Below are positions 31,800-43,129 of a DNA stretch of 64,000 bases, in pieces (the first letter of the stretch is position 1; every line of letters starts with the position of its first letter). Made by a program: the position numbers and the translations under genes. The stretch is from positions 30,604,669 through 30,668,668 of the forward strand of contig OX352762.1 of NCBI GenBank assembly GCA_947095585.1, in the 5' to 3' direction. Source of the DNA: Nephrocerus scutellatus. Lineage: Eukaryota; Arthropoda; Insecta; Diptera; Pipunculidae. The notes under the pieces are model-generated. The model ran no database searches. It had not been told where the DNA came from and saw nothing but the letters and a program-made list of their open reading frames with translations.

Positions 31800-34700
31800 C
31801 TGGATGTACTCTAGACTTGAAACTACTTAGACTTGAGTAATGTGATTGAACTGAGCAAATACACCTTCCTTCGGGTGTTGTCTGGCCAGACTGGCAAAGC
31901 CACCCTGAATTGTGTAAATTGAAATCGCCCGCAATAACGATGTCAGTGTTATCATCTCATGTGATAATTCTTGGAATTGAATCAGACAGTGCATTAATCT
32001 CGTTAAGAGTTGAAACATAGTCTAAATTGGGCCTTCCACATAAGAAACAGTAGTGTATGTTACACATTGGTACCTTGATTTTGAGCCGTATGAATTTAAA
32101 TTCTAGATTGGAACATTGGCTGAATTTAGGCAAAAGCTAAAACGCAATATCAATACGGACATTAATTGCGAGTCCGCGTCCGGGAAAAGTAATGACACCA
32201 AATTATAATTAGACAAATTTAATTCCATGTATCGGAATTATCAAATATCTGAGTTTCACTGACTGCCAGAAGTAAGATCCACTCTGAAACTACACAGAAA
32301 TACAAAAACAAACACACAAAACACAAATTACCGCTTCTTTTAACCGAATTGAGAAGTGGATGTCTCACAATGGATTATTGACACACTATTTGTTTCTTAA
32401 ATCCGAAACCGAAACAGCATTAAAGCTGTCAAGGTTGTCTATGTAGCAAATGTAAAGCAAATTTAAACAGAAATTTCCATTGTTTGCATTCGTCGTTATG
32501 TTAATGCTCTAACTAAGGTCGTTATATCGAAATCATCTGACAAATTTATTTTGTTTTTATCCTATCATCGTTTTGAGAGCGAAAACAATAATCGTAAATC
32601 GGCGACCGGTAACATAGTTTCAATTTCGCTTAAGAAATTAGTTTCAAGTGGAACGCAAAATTACTCCCAGCCACTGGTTACAGTTTGCAGCTCTACCGTT
32701 CCATGCAAATGAAACATGGTTTTAGAATTACTTGACGACCGTTTTTAGTTGGCTTGATTTAATGAGCTTACAGTGAAACTAAATCAGGATTATTATTGGT
32801 TTTGGTTAGATCTAAAGAACGACGACTTTTTAATGTTTTTATTTCTTAACTTTTTTGATTGTCGTAACTTTTTTGATTGTCGGCTTCACATATCCGCAGT
32901 TGATTTTTGAGCACCACTGTTGTACTTGTAGCATAACGCCAACTTGCAGCCAAAAAACCATCTATTTCTATTGCTATTTCTAGTGCTAACGCACGCAGTC
33001 GACTAATATACGCACCTAGCATGAACATTGTGTTCGCATACATAAACCATATTCGGGCTGACGCCTTTTAATTGCACATAATTGCAATTACATATGCATG
33101 CATTGGCCAGTCAAATTAGCTCACGTAATTAATTGTTTTTGTGGCCATGTGTGATAGAAGGCAAATACGCCACTGACCACCCCACCAATCTTGTGAACTA
33201 CGTTCATCACGTCATTTGCACAACCAGTTAACGAATGCCGTAGCAATCAAATCCAGCATGATTGTAGGTTGAACCACATGCAAAAAGCTAAGCGGCCTCG
33301 TATATGGATCGATCCGTGAAATAACCTCACGAGTCATTTGCTTCTATATGTGATCCACTCCATGAATGAAATTAGAATTTACTGTTGTGTGGTAGATTCT
33401 TTATTTTCCTTTTTTTCTGCATGCATCACCGACACCGAGTAGTTTGTAATAACCACGCTGTAGATTGATTTTCAGGGACAACAACATCATTTTTTTTTTG
33501 CTTACAGTAGGCGTAGAGCGGTGACACACGAGATGTCAAGCACATGGGCGCAACTGGCGGCGATTTAAGTACGATGTGGGTTTGACGTAAACGCGTGAAT
33601 TGAATTTCCGTATAAATAAGTGCGCGCAGCAGTTTCCCAGCATCCGCGCACATTCAAATACAGTGCATCTGTTGATGCACACAACATCGCTCAATTGAGG
33701 TTAATTTGACACCAAGAGACATATGGCCATAAGTTGACGCTTTATCAAATGAAATTTGATTATCCCAACTAAACAAATTGGCCATTTTTTCGGTCTTTGC
33801 GATGTGTACGGATTGTTTTTTTTATGTTTTCAATAATTTTTAGTACGAAGAATAGAAGTTGTTAACCAAGTTATCCTCTGCTCTCTAAAGGTGGCCTTGT
33901 TAGCCAAATTATCACAACACAAATGGGACTTGCTTAAAAAATGCATACGTGTGGTAGTTATACGAGATGCTAATTGGCGTATTTAGAAGTAGTTTCACTT
34001 TAATCATGTTAATTGCTGAAATTCGTTCCACGTTGTGTTCCCATCTCTGGAGTAAGAGTATGAGTATTACATACTTCGACGTTATAATTGTGTTCTAGTT
34101 TCTTGAGTACGAGACATTGTGGACTACTTGTTTTTCTTGTTCTCATTTTCGTGGTTTACATACATAACACTCTATTGTTACGAGACCAGTTGCCACTGTT
34201 GTTTATTGTTGAAAGCATTATTACTATATAACATGTTTCTCACTGTAGTTCCCATTCTTATCTATCTAAGTACACAATTTTCCTTCTGACTTCTTCATAG
34301 ACAGAGTAAAGCTCTTGGCTAGAAAATCGATTACATTTTGGATATACAAACATACATGTGTGGATAATTAACTTGTAAATGAACAAGTGTACAACTATTT
34401 TAATACATTCTTAAATTAGTCATGTTTCTAAATAGAAAAGGAAGTTGTGGAGCATTTCATACAATTGCCGCTTGTCTCTTTCAAGAAACTAGTTATCGCC
34501 CATTGGTCGAAATTCGACCGTCTCTCGGTACTCTATGCGACCCTCCACACGGTCACTGATCCGCCCCACCCACTTGTTTCCAATTTTTTTTATTGATAAC
34601 ACTAAAGCTCATCAATAGCTACCAAAAAAAAGAAACAAGCAAAAGAAAAAAAGAAAATCGGTTGAAAAACAGAGGAGAAAATGTTTCTTAACTGTTTTGC

Positions 34701-34925
34701 CTTTGCCTATTTATATATAGATAATCAATGGAGCAAAGAAGTATATATATACTGCATTTGAGTCCCGGTGCAATTGCGCAAAATATATTTTGTCCATGCA
34801 TATCTTCCTGTGTTCCATTATGTCTACGCAACTACGATTATGTACTTATATTATATGTTATATCAGATACCCCAAACGAATAAAAAAGCTTAAAACTATG
34901 CTACTGACGTTTTCTTTGAGTATTA
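31800..34925. other. mostly unique non-coding DNA
   Basis: About 3.1 kb without a recognised element or convincing ORF. It holds one possible core promoter near 33609 (listed separately). This is the least repeat-rich interval of the window. Confidence 0.4.
33605..33660 (+). promoter_or_regulatory. possible TATA-type core promoter
   Basis: CCGTATAAATAAGTGCGCGC has a good TATA box (33610-33617) in a locally GC-richer context, with candidate initiators GCAGTTT (about 33628) and GCACATTC (about 33647). No ORF of useful length follows, so it could serve an untranslated exon or be chance. Confidence 0.25.
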
Positions 34926-34927
34926 TA

Positions 34928-37176
34928 CAGGGTGTCCCCTTATTCGTGCACAATAATTTGGGAAATGATTCTAAGAAAAAATCGTTCTACAGTAAGGGTC
35001 TATCTCTAATGTTGACATAATTTTTCGGGGATTTAAGAAAAAGCTTACTTTGGTGTACCTTGACCCATGTTAATGGAAATTGCTCTGTTAATACTAATGG
35101 TAAAAACTTCTTTTAGGACTTTATTTTTAGAAGAAATATAAGCCCTTTTAACTGCATTTAAATAAAGTTGATATCTTATTTGAGTCTTCAGATATCCGAC
35201 TTCTATGCCTGTTCCATTTTTTTTGAAATTTTCTTCAGAAAGTGTGTAATAAACATAACGTTTTATTACTTTTTTCTTATGAACGTAGCAAAAGTAAAAT
35301 TAAAAATCAACAACAAGTTAGCGGAAAAACCCATCGATTGTATGATAATTGGGAAAACCTGCTGCAGCAGTTGATTTTGATTTTGTTGGGTTTTAGATGG
35401 TTTTTATTTTATGTGTGTATAACAACAGTTATAACAAGGGCTCAAAGTGTCCTCCTTGGTTTTGTATGCATGCTAGAGCCCGTTTTTGAACGCTTCAACC
35501 GCTTCTTCAGGGGATAAAAATCGTTGTCCACGCATGTTATCTTTGATTGTTGAGAACAGGAAGAAGTCATTGGGTGAGAAGTCGGGGCTGTAAGGCGGAT
35601 GACCCATCAATTCGATCGTCTGAGTGCTCAAATACTCGCTTGTTTGATGTGATGTGTGTGAGCTCGCATTATCGTGATGCAAAATGATTCGCCGTTTTGG
35701 GTTGTTTTCTCTCAATTTGTTGAAAACCTCAGGCAAACAAATGGTCGTATACCAATCAGAATTTGCTTTCTTTTTATTATAGAGAGCCACAGTAGCCACA
35801 TGACCGGTTTTCGTGAAGAAACACGCTACCATTTGCTTCCCAACGCTCCGAGCTCGCACAACTTTTGTTGTGTTTTCTTCGAATTGGAAGACCCAAACAG
35901 TCGATTGCCCTTTTCTTTCCGGCTCATACGCAAATATCCACGACTCGTCACCTGTCATGATCTTGTATACGTTTTTGGAAGTACCTTCAGCGAATTTTTC
36001 AATCATTTGCCGGCACCAATTTTTTTGTGCGTCTGTCAAAAAATGTGGAATCCAACGTGCACATAGCTTCCGCACCTTTAAATGTTCATGTAAGATCGTA
36101 TATACGCTGGTGTTACTTATGCCTACACATGCCTCGATTTCCCGATAAGTCACATGTCGATCCTCCTCAATCAGTTTTCTCACAGCATCGATGTTTTCAG
36201 TTGTTTTCCGACGACCTTCATGAGGCTCGTCTTTGAGTGAACGTCGTTCGCGTTTATATTCATTGTACCAATTATAAACACTAGCCAAGGATAATGGTGC
36301 TTCGTCGCCAAAAGTCGAATGAAATGATTCGAAGCACTGTTGTTGAGTTAGCCCCTTTCGAATATCGTAAAAAATCATCACACGAAAATTTTCACGCGAT
36401 AATTCCATATTTTCACTGAATTAAATTTTTCAAGTAAATAAAAAACAATGTTGCGATGCGAACTGACAGATTACGTTTGAGAAACATAACCTCTAAAAAA
36501 CTGGAATATTTTGACTGCCACAGAGATTTGCATCGTATTACCATTTTCTAAAAACATTTACGGCACCAATCGTATGTTGGCAGGTGTAATTGGAAACAAA
36601 TTAATCGGCCCCTTCAAACTGCAACCCAGTCTGATTTGTACAAACTATCTGGAGTTTTTGTGAAATGATTTACCAGAACTATTGGAGGACATTCCACTGA
36701 TTCAACTAGCTTCATGATATTTCCAACACTTTGAGCATCTGTTATAACTATTTTAGTACATACATAAAATAAAAAGTATCTAAAATTACACATAATCATT
36801 TTCTATTCATAGCCTTTTCTATGGGGTTTTCCGCAAACTTATTGTTGATTCTTCTTTTATTATAAAAAAAAAAAGTAATAAAACGTTATGTTTATTACAC
36901 ACTTTCAGAAGAAAATTGACCTTAGATTCAAAAATTAGAATGGGCAAGAAAACTGGAACAGGCATAGAAGTTGGATATCTGAAGGCTTAAACGCAGTTAC
37001 AAAGACTAGTATTTCTTCTAAAAATAAAGTGCTAAGCGAAGTTTCTACCATTAGTATTAACAGAGCAATTTGCGTTAAAATGGGTCAGGGTACAGCAAAG
37101 TAAGCCTTTTTCTTAAATATATCCAAGAATCATTTCCCAAATTACTCGTATTGTGCACGAATTAGGGGACACTTTG
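34928..37176 (-). mobile_element. mariner element with very long terminal inverted repeats
   Basis: A 2.25-kb element flanked by TA on both sides (34926-34927 and 37177-37178). The termini are CAGGGTGTCCCCTTATTCGT and, inverted, CAAAGTGTCCCCTAATTCGT. The inverted similarity does not stop after about 30 bp as in ordinary mariners. It continues through GGGAAATGATTCT, TGCTCTGTTAATACTAATGG, TTCAGATATCC, GTGTGTAATAAACATAACGT and CATAAAATAAAAA up to GCTCAAAGTG at 35439-35449 and its partner at 36727-36737. The arms are about 520 bp (left) and 450 bp (right), differing by indels. The transposase gene lies between them, reading leftward. Confidence 0.85.
35473..36408 (-). CDS. mariner transposase (DD34D), near-intact, C-terminally truncated
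   Basis: Cuts and pastes the element at TA sites in the nucleus. 311 codons from ATG (AATATGG) without internal stop. The N-terminal half (about 1-110) holds two helix-turn-helix motifs, ending in RWIPHFLTDAQ (normally the WVPHEL linker). The catalytic core has the first D in MTGDESWIFAYEP (about residue 153), the second in ILHHDNASSHTSHQT (about 245), and the third in HPPYSPDFSPNDFFLF, 34 residues later: a full D,D34D triad. Mariner transposases are usually about 340-350 aa. This one ends at EEAVEAFKNGL*, lacking the final 30-35 residues (normally ...F..WF.R..KCI...G.YFE). The stop falls close to the inner edge of the left inverted repeat, so the C terminus may have been lost when the long arm formed. 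It clearly differs from the irritans-like copy at 52.4 kb. I cannot say whether it is active. Confidence 0.9.
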   Translation of the reverse strand: MELSRENFRVMIFYDIRKGLTQQQCFESFHSTFGDEAPLSLASVYNWYNEYKRERRSLKDEPHEGRRKTTENIDAVRKLIEEDRHVTYREIEACVGISNTSVYTILHEHLKVRKLCARWIPHFLTDAQKNWCRQMIEKFAEGTSKNVYKIMTGDESWIFAYEPERKGQSTVWVFQFEENTTKVVRARSVGKQMVACFFTKTGHVATVALYNKKKANSDWYTTICLPEVFNKLRENNPKRRIILHHDNASSHTSHQTSEYLSTQTIELMGHPPYSPDFSPNDFFLFSTIKDNMRGQRFLSPEEAVEAFKNGL

Positions 37177-37509
37177 TATATACGGGTACAAAGTCTAAAA
37201 CGATGCTTCAAAAATCAACCGGATAAACCGTCGTTTTCTTTGTGTATTATGTATAGATATATACTGCTCTGTTTAAATACTCTTTCTTGTATGCATTGCT
37301 TAACATGCCATATATGTCAACATAGTAGTTGAAGGCGAACATAATTAAGTAATTAATCTAATCAATATGTTCTGGGTAATTTACGATTTTAAAAGGAATA
37401 CAATTTTACGGATAAGTTGCTACAATTCAATTAAACCTGATTCTCCAAAATTATGTTTATCTAGTTCAGTATATTTATTTTTAGCATGTTAAACATAGCC
37501 TGTCACTGT

Positions 37510-37860
37510 TTTATCGCTTTTTCCACAAGCGGTCTTCAAAATAAATATCCAGATGCATCCCGCCCATTCTCGAACCCATCCGTAATACCCGTGTCTCAAG
37601 TCGAACCCACGGGTCCACCAATAACCCTATCTTCGGCCGTACTAACCAATTAAGAGATTCCTTCTTTAGCTGCACAATAGTTATGTAGAATGAATTGTCT
37701 GATTCTGTCTCTGTGATTTCGCATTTGTATGATCTGCAGTCGTTTAAGACACACGTGCATAGACATCTCATCTTTTCCTCTCCCTAATTTCCTAACGCCC
37801 AAGCTGTGCTAAACATTACAAGGTTACAAGTCCCTTTAGCGTGTGTACATTATAAAAAAA
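37510..37860 (+). pseudogene. LINE C terminus and 3' end
   Basis: Reads LRDSFFSCTIVM*NELSDSV, then YDLQSFKTHVHRHL, then the family 3' end (ACGCCCAAGCTGTGC..CATTACAAGG..GCGTGTGTACATTATAAAA). One stop replaces the conserved W of 'MWN'. It supplies the C-terminal part that is missing from the deleted relatives at 30 kb and 55.7 kb. Confidence 0.8.
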
Positions 37861-39700
37861 GGTTCGGGTAACATAATAAAGAAGAGAAACTTCATAAATT
37901 GAAGCCACATTCATGAATTATTTTGAAGGCATAAGTTTTCTCTTCTAGAACTTGTCTGAAAAACTGCATTAAAAAGGTTTGAAAAGCGTCCAGCGTCCTG
38001 GATTGCTGCAAATATGTGTTTTTGCACTCCTTATGGTGCCATTCCCTTTTTTGGCCATATTATCTGTTACTTTCCTGTGTTTCCCTATCACAGTTGTGTA
38101 GCAATTGCTTACCAGTAAGCCATTAATTTTAAGCTTATTTTTTACTCAGACAAGAGTTGTCAACGTTCGTAAAATATACAGTGTTGTGACTTTTTTCAGA
38201 ACCTCATATTTTAAACCTACCAATACAGGCACATTTTTGAGAAGATCTGCGTGATTGTGAATTGTGTCGACGTTAATTTACCTATATCTGATTTTTTATT
38301 TCTACAAATTTTTTTTTGAAAGATCGCCTTTATAAATAGATTTGTTGAAGGAATACTTTCTTCAATATGGATTGGATTTTACCTTGAAATTAGCTTTAAG
38401 GAATTGAGGCACCTCACACGTAGTCGATTCTGTTAAACTAATGAAACATTATACTAGTTATTTAAATCAATCAGGCGTATGTAAAATAGGCTTTTATGGA
38501 ACTAGTTGATCTTCTTGATGCATGGTTCTTTGATAAAAATGCCACACGCCCGTTGAAACAATAATTTAGAGCAGCAATCAATTTTTTTAATCTCAGTACA
38601 TCTCCAATTTAAAGCGCCTGCTAAATTTACCAAAAAATCAGTATAATTTTTCTAGGTGGATCTGATAGTAAGCACGTTAATCAAGTTCACTTAAGACCTG
38701 GATCATTTACACGCTTTGCTACTGCGGCCGTAAATTTCCCGCGCTGTTCTTTACATAACGGGCGAATTAAAAAGAATTCTTCAGCTTGGTATAAGAATCG
38801 GACGACTACCATATAATCAAATACTAGTACGTCCATACTAGTAAGCTAAACTATCACACGAGTGCTTAATAGCTGCCTATCGACGACCTGTGTATCTGTC
38901 CTATATCTAATTTGTGATAATGTTCATGGGTGTCACGCAATTACAATTACAAGCACAATTCTGCAGCATTCAGGTATGAATAGTTTTTTTACGAATCTTT
39001 ATAGCGTTTAAAAAAAAGTCTCAAAAAAGCAATTTGTCAATCTAGTTAATTATATTGCCTGGATTGGAAGATAATCTAGCCATAATTTGATTAAAATCTG
39101 GCTATAGATATCGTTTTTGAACTGCGTCTAGTCTTTTTGATGTTACGTAAGACAATCGAAATTTATGCGTCAGGTTAATTAGGAAATACTCGATAACTAC
39201 AGCCAATATCATTAGTATATAACAGTCATGTCATATAATAAATTAAATTGACTTTGAAACAACTCAGGCGAAATAAATTAATTCCACCTAAATTTCCCAT
39301 TTTTCTGTCAATCTTGTTCAAGTAATTTGAGATTTTCTTCATCCTAATTAATTAATAAAATCCTATTTCGCGCCATTGTTCTGACATAACCCAGTTTTCC
39401 GATATTTTTCTATCACTTCGTTTTTCAACCTTCAACACTTAACTGGAAGATAAATCACCGTCAATCTTTATTGCCAAAAACTTAATCCACTTTATTGTCA
39501 GATTAATTGGATATGAGAAGGCAGCAAAGTTTGTTCGATGGTATTTCTTAATTAAATTACGTAAAATCAGATAATAAATTGGGAAAGTCAAAAGATAATA
39601 AATATATTCGCAAGTTAGTTGTACTTTTAAACTTAAAGTCCATTGAGAGGTACTTTAATTACACAGACTATTGCTTGAAAACTTATTGCAATATGCGAAA
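37861..39700. other. AT-rich stretch, nothing recognised
   Basis: No ORF, repeat match or RNA gene. It precedes the SSB-like ORF. Confidence 0.4.
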
Positions 39701-39704
39701 TTGA

Positions 39705-40127
39705 AATAAAAAATCACAGCCCGTCAACAGAAATTATATTAAAAATGTTTCAATAACATTGGTATTATCTGGCGTTGTTGTGCGAAAATTTAGGAAAAAT
39801 GATGGTGAGATGATTTTTACTGTAGTCGCTGTGTCGCCAAATAAATCACATACAGAAACTTCTTTGAAGTCACAAATACTACATAAGGACTTTCTAATGT
39901 TTATTTCTCTTCACTTTACGCATCATAAACACCGTAGACGAAGAATCGAAAACCTAATAAGAAATTTTGCGAAATCAAATTATGTATGTTATCTGGGAAA
40001 AAATAATAAAGACGTTGGAGTTGATGGCACTAAACATTCTCTGCCTCTATCGCAAAACGAGTTGGAAATTGGAGGGCAAATTACCATCTATATAAATCCT
40101 CTGGGGGATGTAGATGCACAATATTAA
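39705..40127 (+). CDS. unrecognised ORF with OB-fold/SSB-like layout
   Basis: Open from 39705 to a stop at 40125-40127 (about 140 codons). There is no in-frame ATG before GEMIF, so it starts either at a lost ATG or at an exon acceptor (ATCACAG|, 39719). The order of elements resembles single-stranded DNA-binding proteins of the SSB type: strand (VSITLVLSGVVVRKF), strand (GEMIFTVVAVS), strand (DFLMFISLHF), a basic HHKHRRRR patch, the helix-turn-strand IENLIRNFAKSNYVCYLGK (SSB: ENVA.YLKKGD.V.V.G.), then LPLSQNELEIGGQ (SSB: ...V.ELE.L.). This is pattern reading, not a proven homology. The sequence is not in a recognised repeat. It might be a captured viral or transposon gene, or an exon of a host gene. 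Composition and length argue against chance in DNA this AT-rich. Confidence 0.4.
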   Translation, partial: NKKSQPVNRNYIKNVSITLVLSGVVVRKFRKNDGEMIFTVVAVSPNKSHTETSLKSQILHKDFLMFISLHFTHHKHRRRRIENLIRNFAKSNYVCYLGKNNKDVGVDGTKHSLPLSQNELEIGGQITIYINPLGDVDAQY

Positions 40128-40389
40128 AACATAATTTAAGAATATATGACCACACCTAAGTTGTGAATAACCCATTGGGTTGAATTGATTTTGCTTGCTC
40201 TTTTGTGTTTGGGGATCTGCATTGCTATTGATCGGGAAACTACTGACTGTTCAAAACTTGGTTTGAACCAGTAGCACAACAATTAAGTTCGTGATGTAGT
40301 GCTTGCTTTACCTCCTAGTGGTTTTCCCCGGGCAACTATGTGTATAAATCCTTATATATGTAGGCTAAAATTGCAAGTGCAAACGGTCA

Positions 40390-40965
40390 GGCGTTTCTAG
40401 TCAAGTTAACGTGGGTTAGCACACTGCGGTACCGAAAAATGCCCGCTACTGAAACCGACACATCGCCTCGGATTAGTAATGATCGAATAATGACGACTTT
40501 TGGCTATTGTTCCCGGACGAAGATTGTTTTCTGGAATGTGAGGAAGCTCCTTGACTAAGGGAGTGAAGGACCTCAAAATGTCATATTTCTTCAACTGGAA
40601 CGTGAGTATATTTGATATAACTTGGTCATACTGGGAGTGAGTAAAGTAAGGTGGTTCGACGCGGGAGAGTACCAATCCCCAACGGTGTCTTGAAATAAGG
40701 TCAAGTGACATAAGGCCAAAGAGCAAAGATCCAACGTGGTCCCTCAATTAAAAAAGTGGAGCGCGAATTTGAAAAAGTTAAATTCTTTCACTATATCGGC
40801 GCAATTGTTGCGCACTGTTGCTTAAAGTCAATGAAATCTACTATAGCCTGTCAAGATTCTTCTAGATTCAAGATTAATACTATACTGGGGTGCTTGGTTA
40901 AAAGATCTCTGACCTATTATCTGCTCTAAACGAACTTGACCAGAAGGACCTAATTTTACGAGTGG
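40390..40965 (+). pseudogene. LINE-E remnant, internally deleted
   Basis: The first part reads KIVFWNVRKLL, SEGPQNVIFLQLERE, then NLVILGVSKVRWFDAGE, the N-terminal endonuclease motif 'TWNVRTL...LGISEVRW.G.GE'. It then joins directly to the segment CCAACGTGGTCCCTCAATTA, AGTGGAGCGCGAATTTGAA and ACTATAGCCTGTCAAGATTC, which in the copy at 49984-50100 lies far downstream. The RT is therefore missing. Two other copies are at 1300 and 49484. Confidence 0.75.
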
Positions 40966-41284
40966 ACGCCATTTTTGTGTGTCCATTTTTACCACCATTT
41001 TCACGTTTTCATTTTCATAAGTCCCTCTGAGCAAGTCCGTTTGAAGCAGATTATGCACTGGAGTGAAGTGGTAAGAGTGCATCCATTCCACGTTTAATTT
41101 TGTTGCACTGTTGCTGCAGGAACACTAAGACGGCTACTACTACCGATAAGAAGAGTTACATTTCTTATACGTAGTAGTAGTAACACAACCCGCACTATCT
41201 CGCTCTTGTTGACCGAATGCACTAATATTGTGCCATGGATTTGTAGAGAATTGAATGCACTTTAATATTACATTTGTCAAAAAA
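40966..41284. other. non-coding stretch, nothing recognised
   Basis: Short unassigned interval before family A. Confidence 0.35.
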
Positions 41285-42320
41285 ATGTATCCGGGAGCAC
41301 TCTTTGACTGCTCTGAACTAATTTATGAAAACGCCAAATGACAGAATATTGTGAAAACTTGTTGTTCTATCTGTAAGTTGATATCGACAACAAAAAAAAC
41401 AACCCATAAAAATGAAAATTTTTCATGTAAATTCTCTAATAGGAGATGGGTATGTGTTAAAATTTGAAGAAAATCGGGCTAATTTTTAAAAAATTTCATG
41501 GACACCACACGGGTCTCAGGGCCCTATCACTCCAACAAATTTACAAAAAGTTATGTCCATGAGTGATACACATGTTATAAAAATTTGAAGAAAATCGAGC
41601 TAATTTTTAAAAAATTTATATAGGCACCCCTTGGGCCTAAGAGCCCGTTCACTCCAAAAAGTTTACAAAAAATGTTGTCCATCAGAGATACAGAGTTGTA
41701 TAAAATTTGAAGAAAATCGGCTTAATTTTTTTGAAAAATTTTTATGGGGCCCCACGACCCGGGGTCTCCAAAATTTTTCCAAAAAGTGTTGTCTATCAGA
41801 GATACAGATGTGTATAAAATTTGAAGAAAATCTAGTAAAATTTTGTAAAATATATGTATGGGAGCCCCCCGACAGATTTGGTGTGCCAGCCAGCCAGCCA
41901 GCCAGCAAGCCGACTGCGCAGCACACACCGCACACAGTCATTAAAGTACGACGGTATTCTGATGCCACAATATGATATTTAAAAAATGTATAAAGGCCTT
42001 GCGGCCGAACTCGGGGCCCGATCACTACCAAATTTTAGAAAAAGTATTGTATTGGGTATACACATGTTTGTAAAATTTGAAAAACAAATCGGGTAATTTT
42101 TTTTTAAAATTTGTATGGGAGCCCCACGAACACGGGGCCTGATCACTTCCAAATTTTAAAAGAAAGTATTGTCACCGGAAATACACATGTGTACAAAATT
42201 TCAATAAAATCGGGCTTTAGGAAGTGGGTTAAAAATTGATTTGATGTGCCAGCCAGCCAGCCAACCAGCCAACCAGCCAGCCAGCCAGCCACGGGCGAGT
42301 GAAGTTAATATAGAGAATTT
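41285..42320 (+). repeat. family A, leader fragment, array and complete right end
   Basis: Begins with the leader (CTCTTTGACTGCTCTGAACT, as at 3865 and 56590), a junction module (41400-41442), then degenerate units to about 41870, a second leader (CTGCGCAGCACACACCGCAC at 41915), two more units and the standard end: GGGCTTTAGGAAGTGGGTTA, a long CAGC/CAAC block (42248-42288), GAAGTTAATATAGAGAATTT (42300-42319). Confidence 0.8.
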
Positions 42321-42774
42321 AAAAATGTACATTATTTGATCTTAAAAATTGAAAAAGTACGTTTTCGTTCATTTTACAAACTTTAAATTTTAACCCTGCT
42401 CCTGTTAACCGAATCCATAAATCATATGAGGTGGATTTGTAGAAAATTAAATGGGCTTTAAGTCTGCATTTGTCAAAAAAAAAACCGAAAGCGTTTTTTG
42501 AAATAATTGCGTTTGAAAATAAAATTAAAAAAAAAATAAATTTTACTTTGACGACGTTCATATTGTTAATGGTTTTAAGAATTTAAAACTAAGGTAACAA
42601 TTACCTTAAAAATTTCATTTTCTTTCCAAAAAGAAGCGTTAAAAGTGTTACAGCATGTGAAATTATGTAAGTTCAAAATTACGTATCTTTGAATTAAAAC
42701 GCTACGTACACCGCAGGGGGTGAAAATACGATTTTTTTTCACGAAATTAACCAAGGAATCATACATCTAAGAGG

Positions 42775-42965
42775 GTGAGTTGTTCCTTGCGGTAGGGGAG
42801 GGGAGGTAACCGATATTAGTGACAATTCTATATAGTTTTCGGGGTCAGTGAGGTGAATAGTGATGGTAAGAAGGCTCTAGGGGGATGGGGTCGCTGAGGT
42901 GAATAGTAATAGTAAGACAGCTCTAGGGGGATGGAGTAGATAGCTGAGGTGTGGGGAAAAGCGAT
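42775..42965 (+). repeat. G-rich 46-bp tandem repeat
   Basis: Two to three units: TGAGGTGAATAGTGATGGTA, then AGAAGGCTCTAGGGGGATGG and GGTCGC. Upstream GGTAGGGGAGGGGAGG could form a two-layer G-quadruplex. C is scarce on the plus strand. Confidence 0.75.
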
Positions 42966-43129
42966 GGTAAGACTAATACCGGCTAAATTTGGGTGTGAGG
43001 ACGTTGTCGCTCCTACTGCAAATTAGAAAAGGTAATTAGTAGCCGTAACTTAGTGCAATATAAAATTGACATCTGATTTTTGTAATTGGTCGCAGAGCTA
43101 ATAAATTTTATTTATCCTGCTGTTTCTTC

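Noticed and set aside
35674..36236. Plus-strand ORFs of 69-130 codons
   Set aside because: Antisense shadows of the mariner transposase gene.
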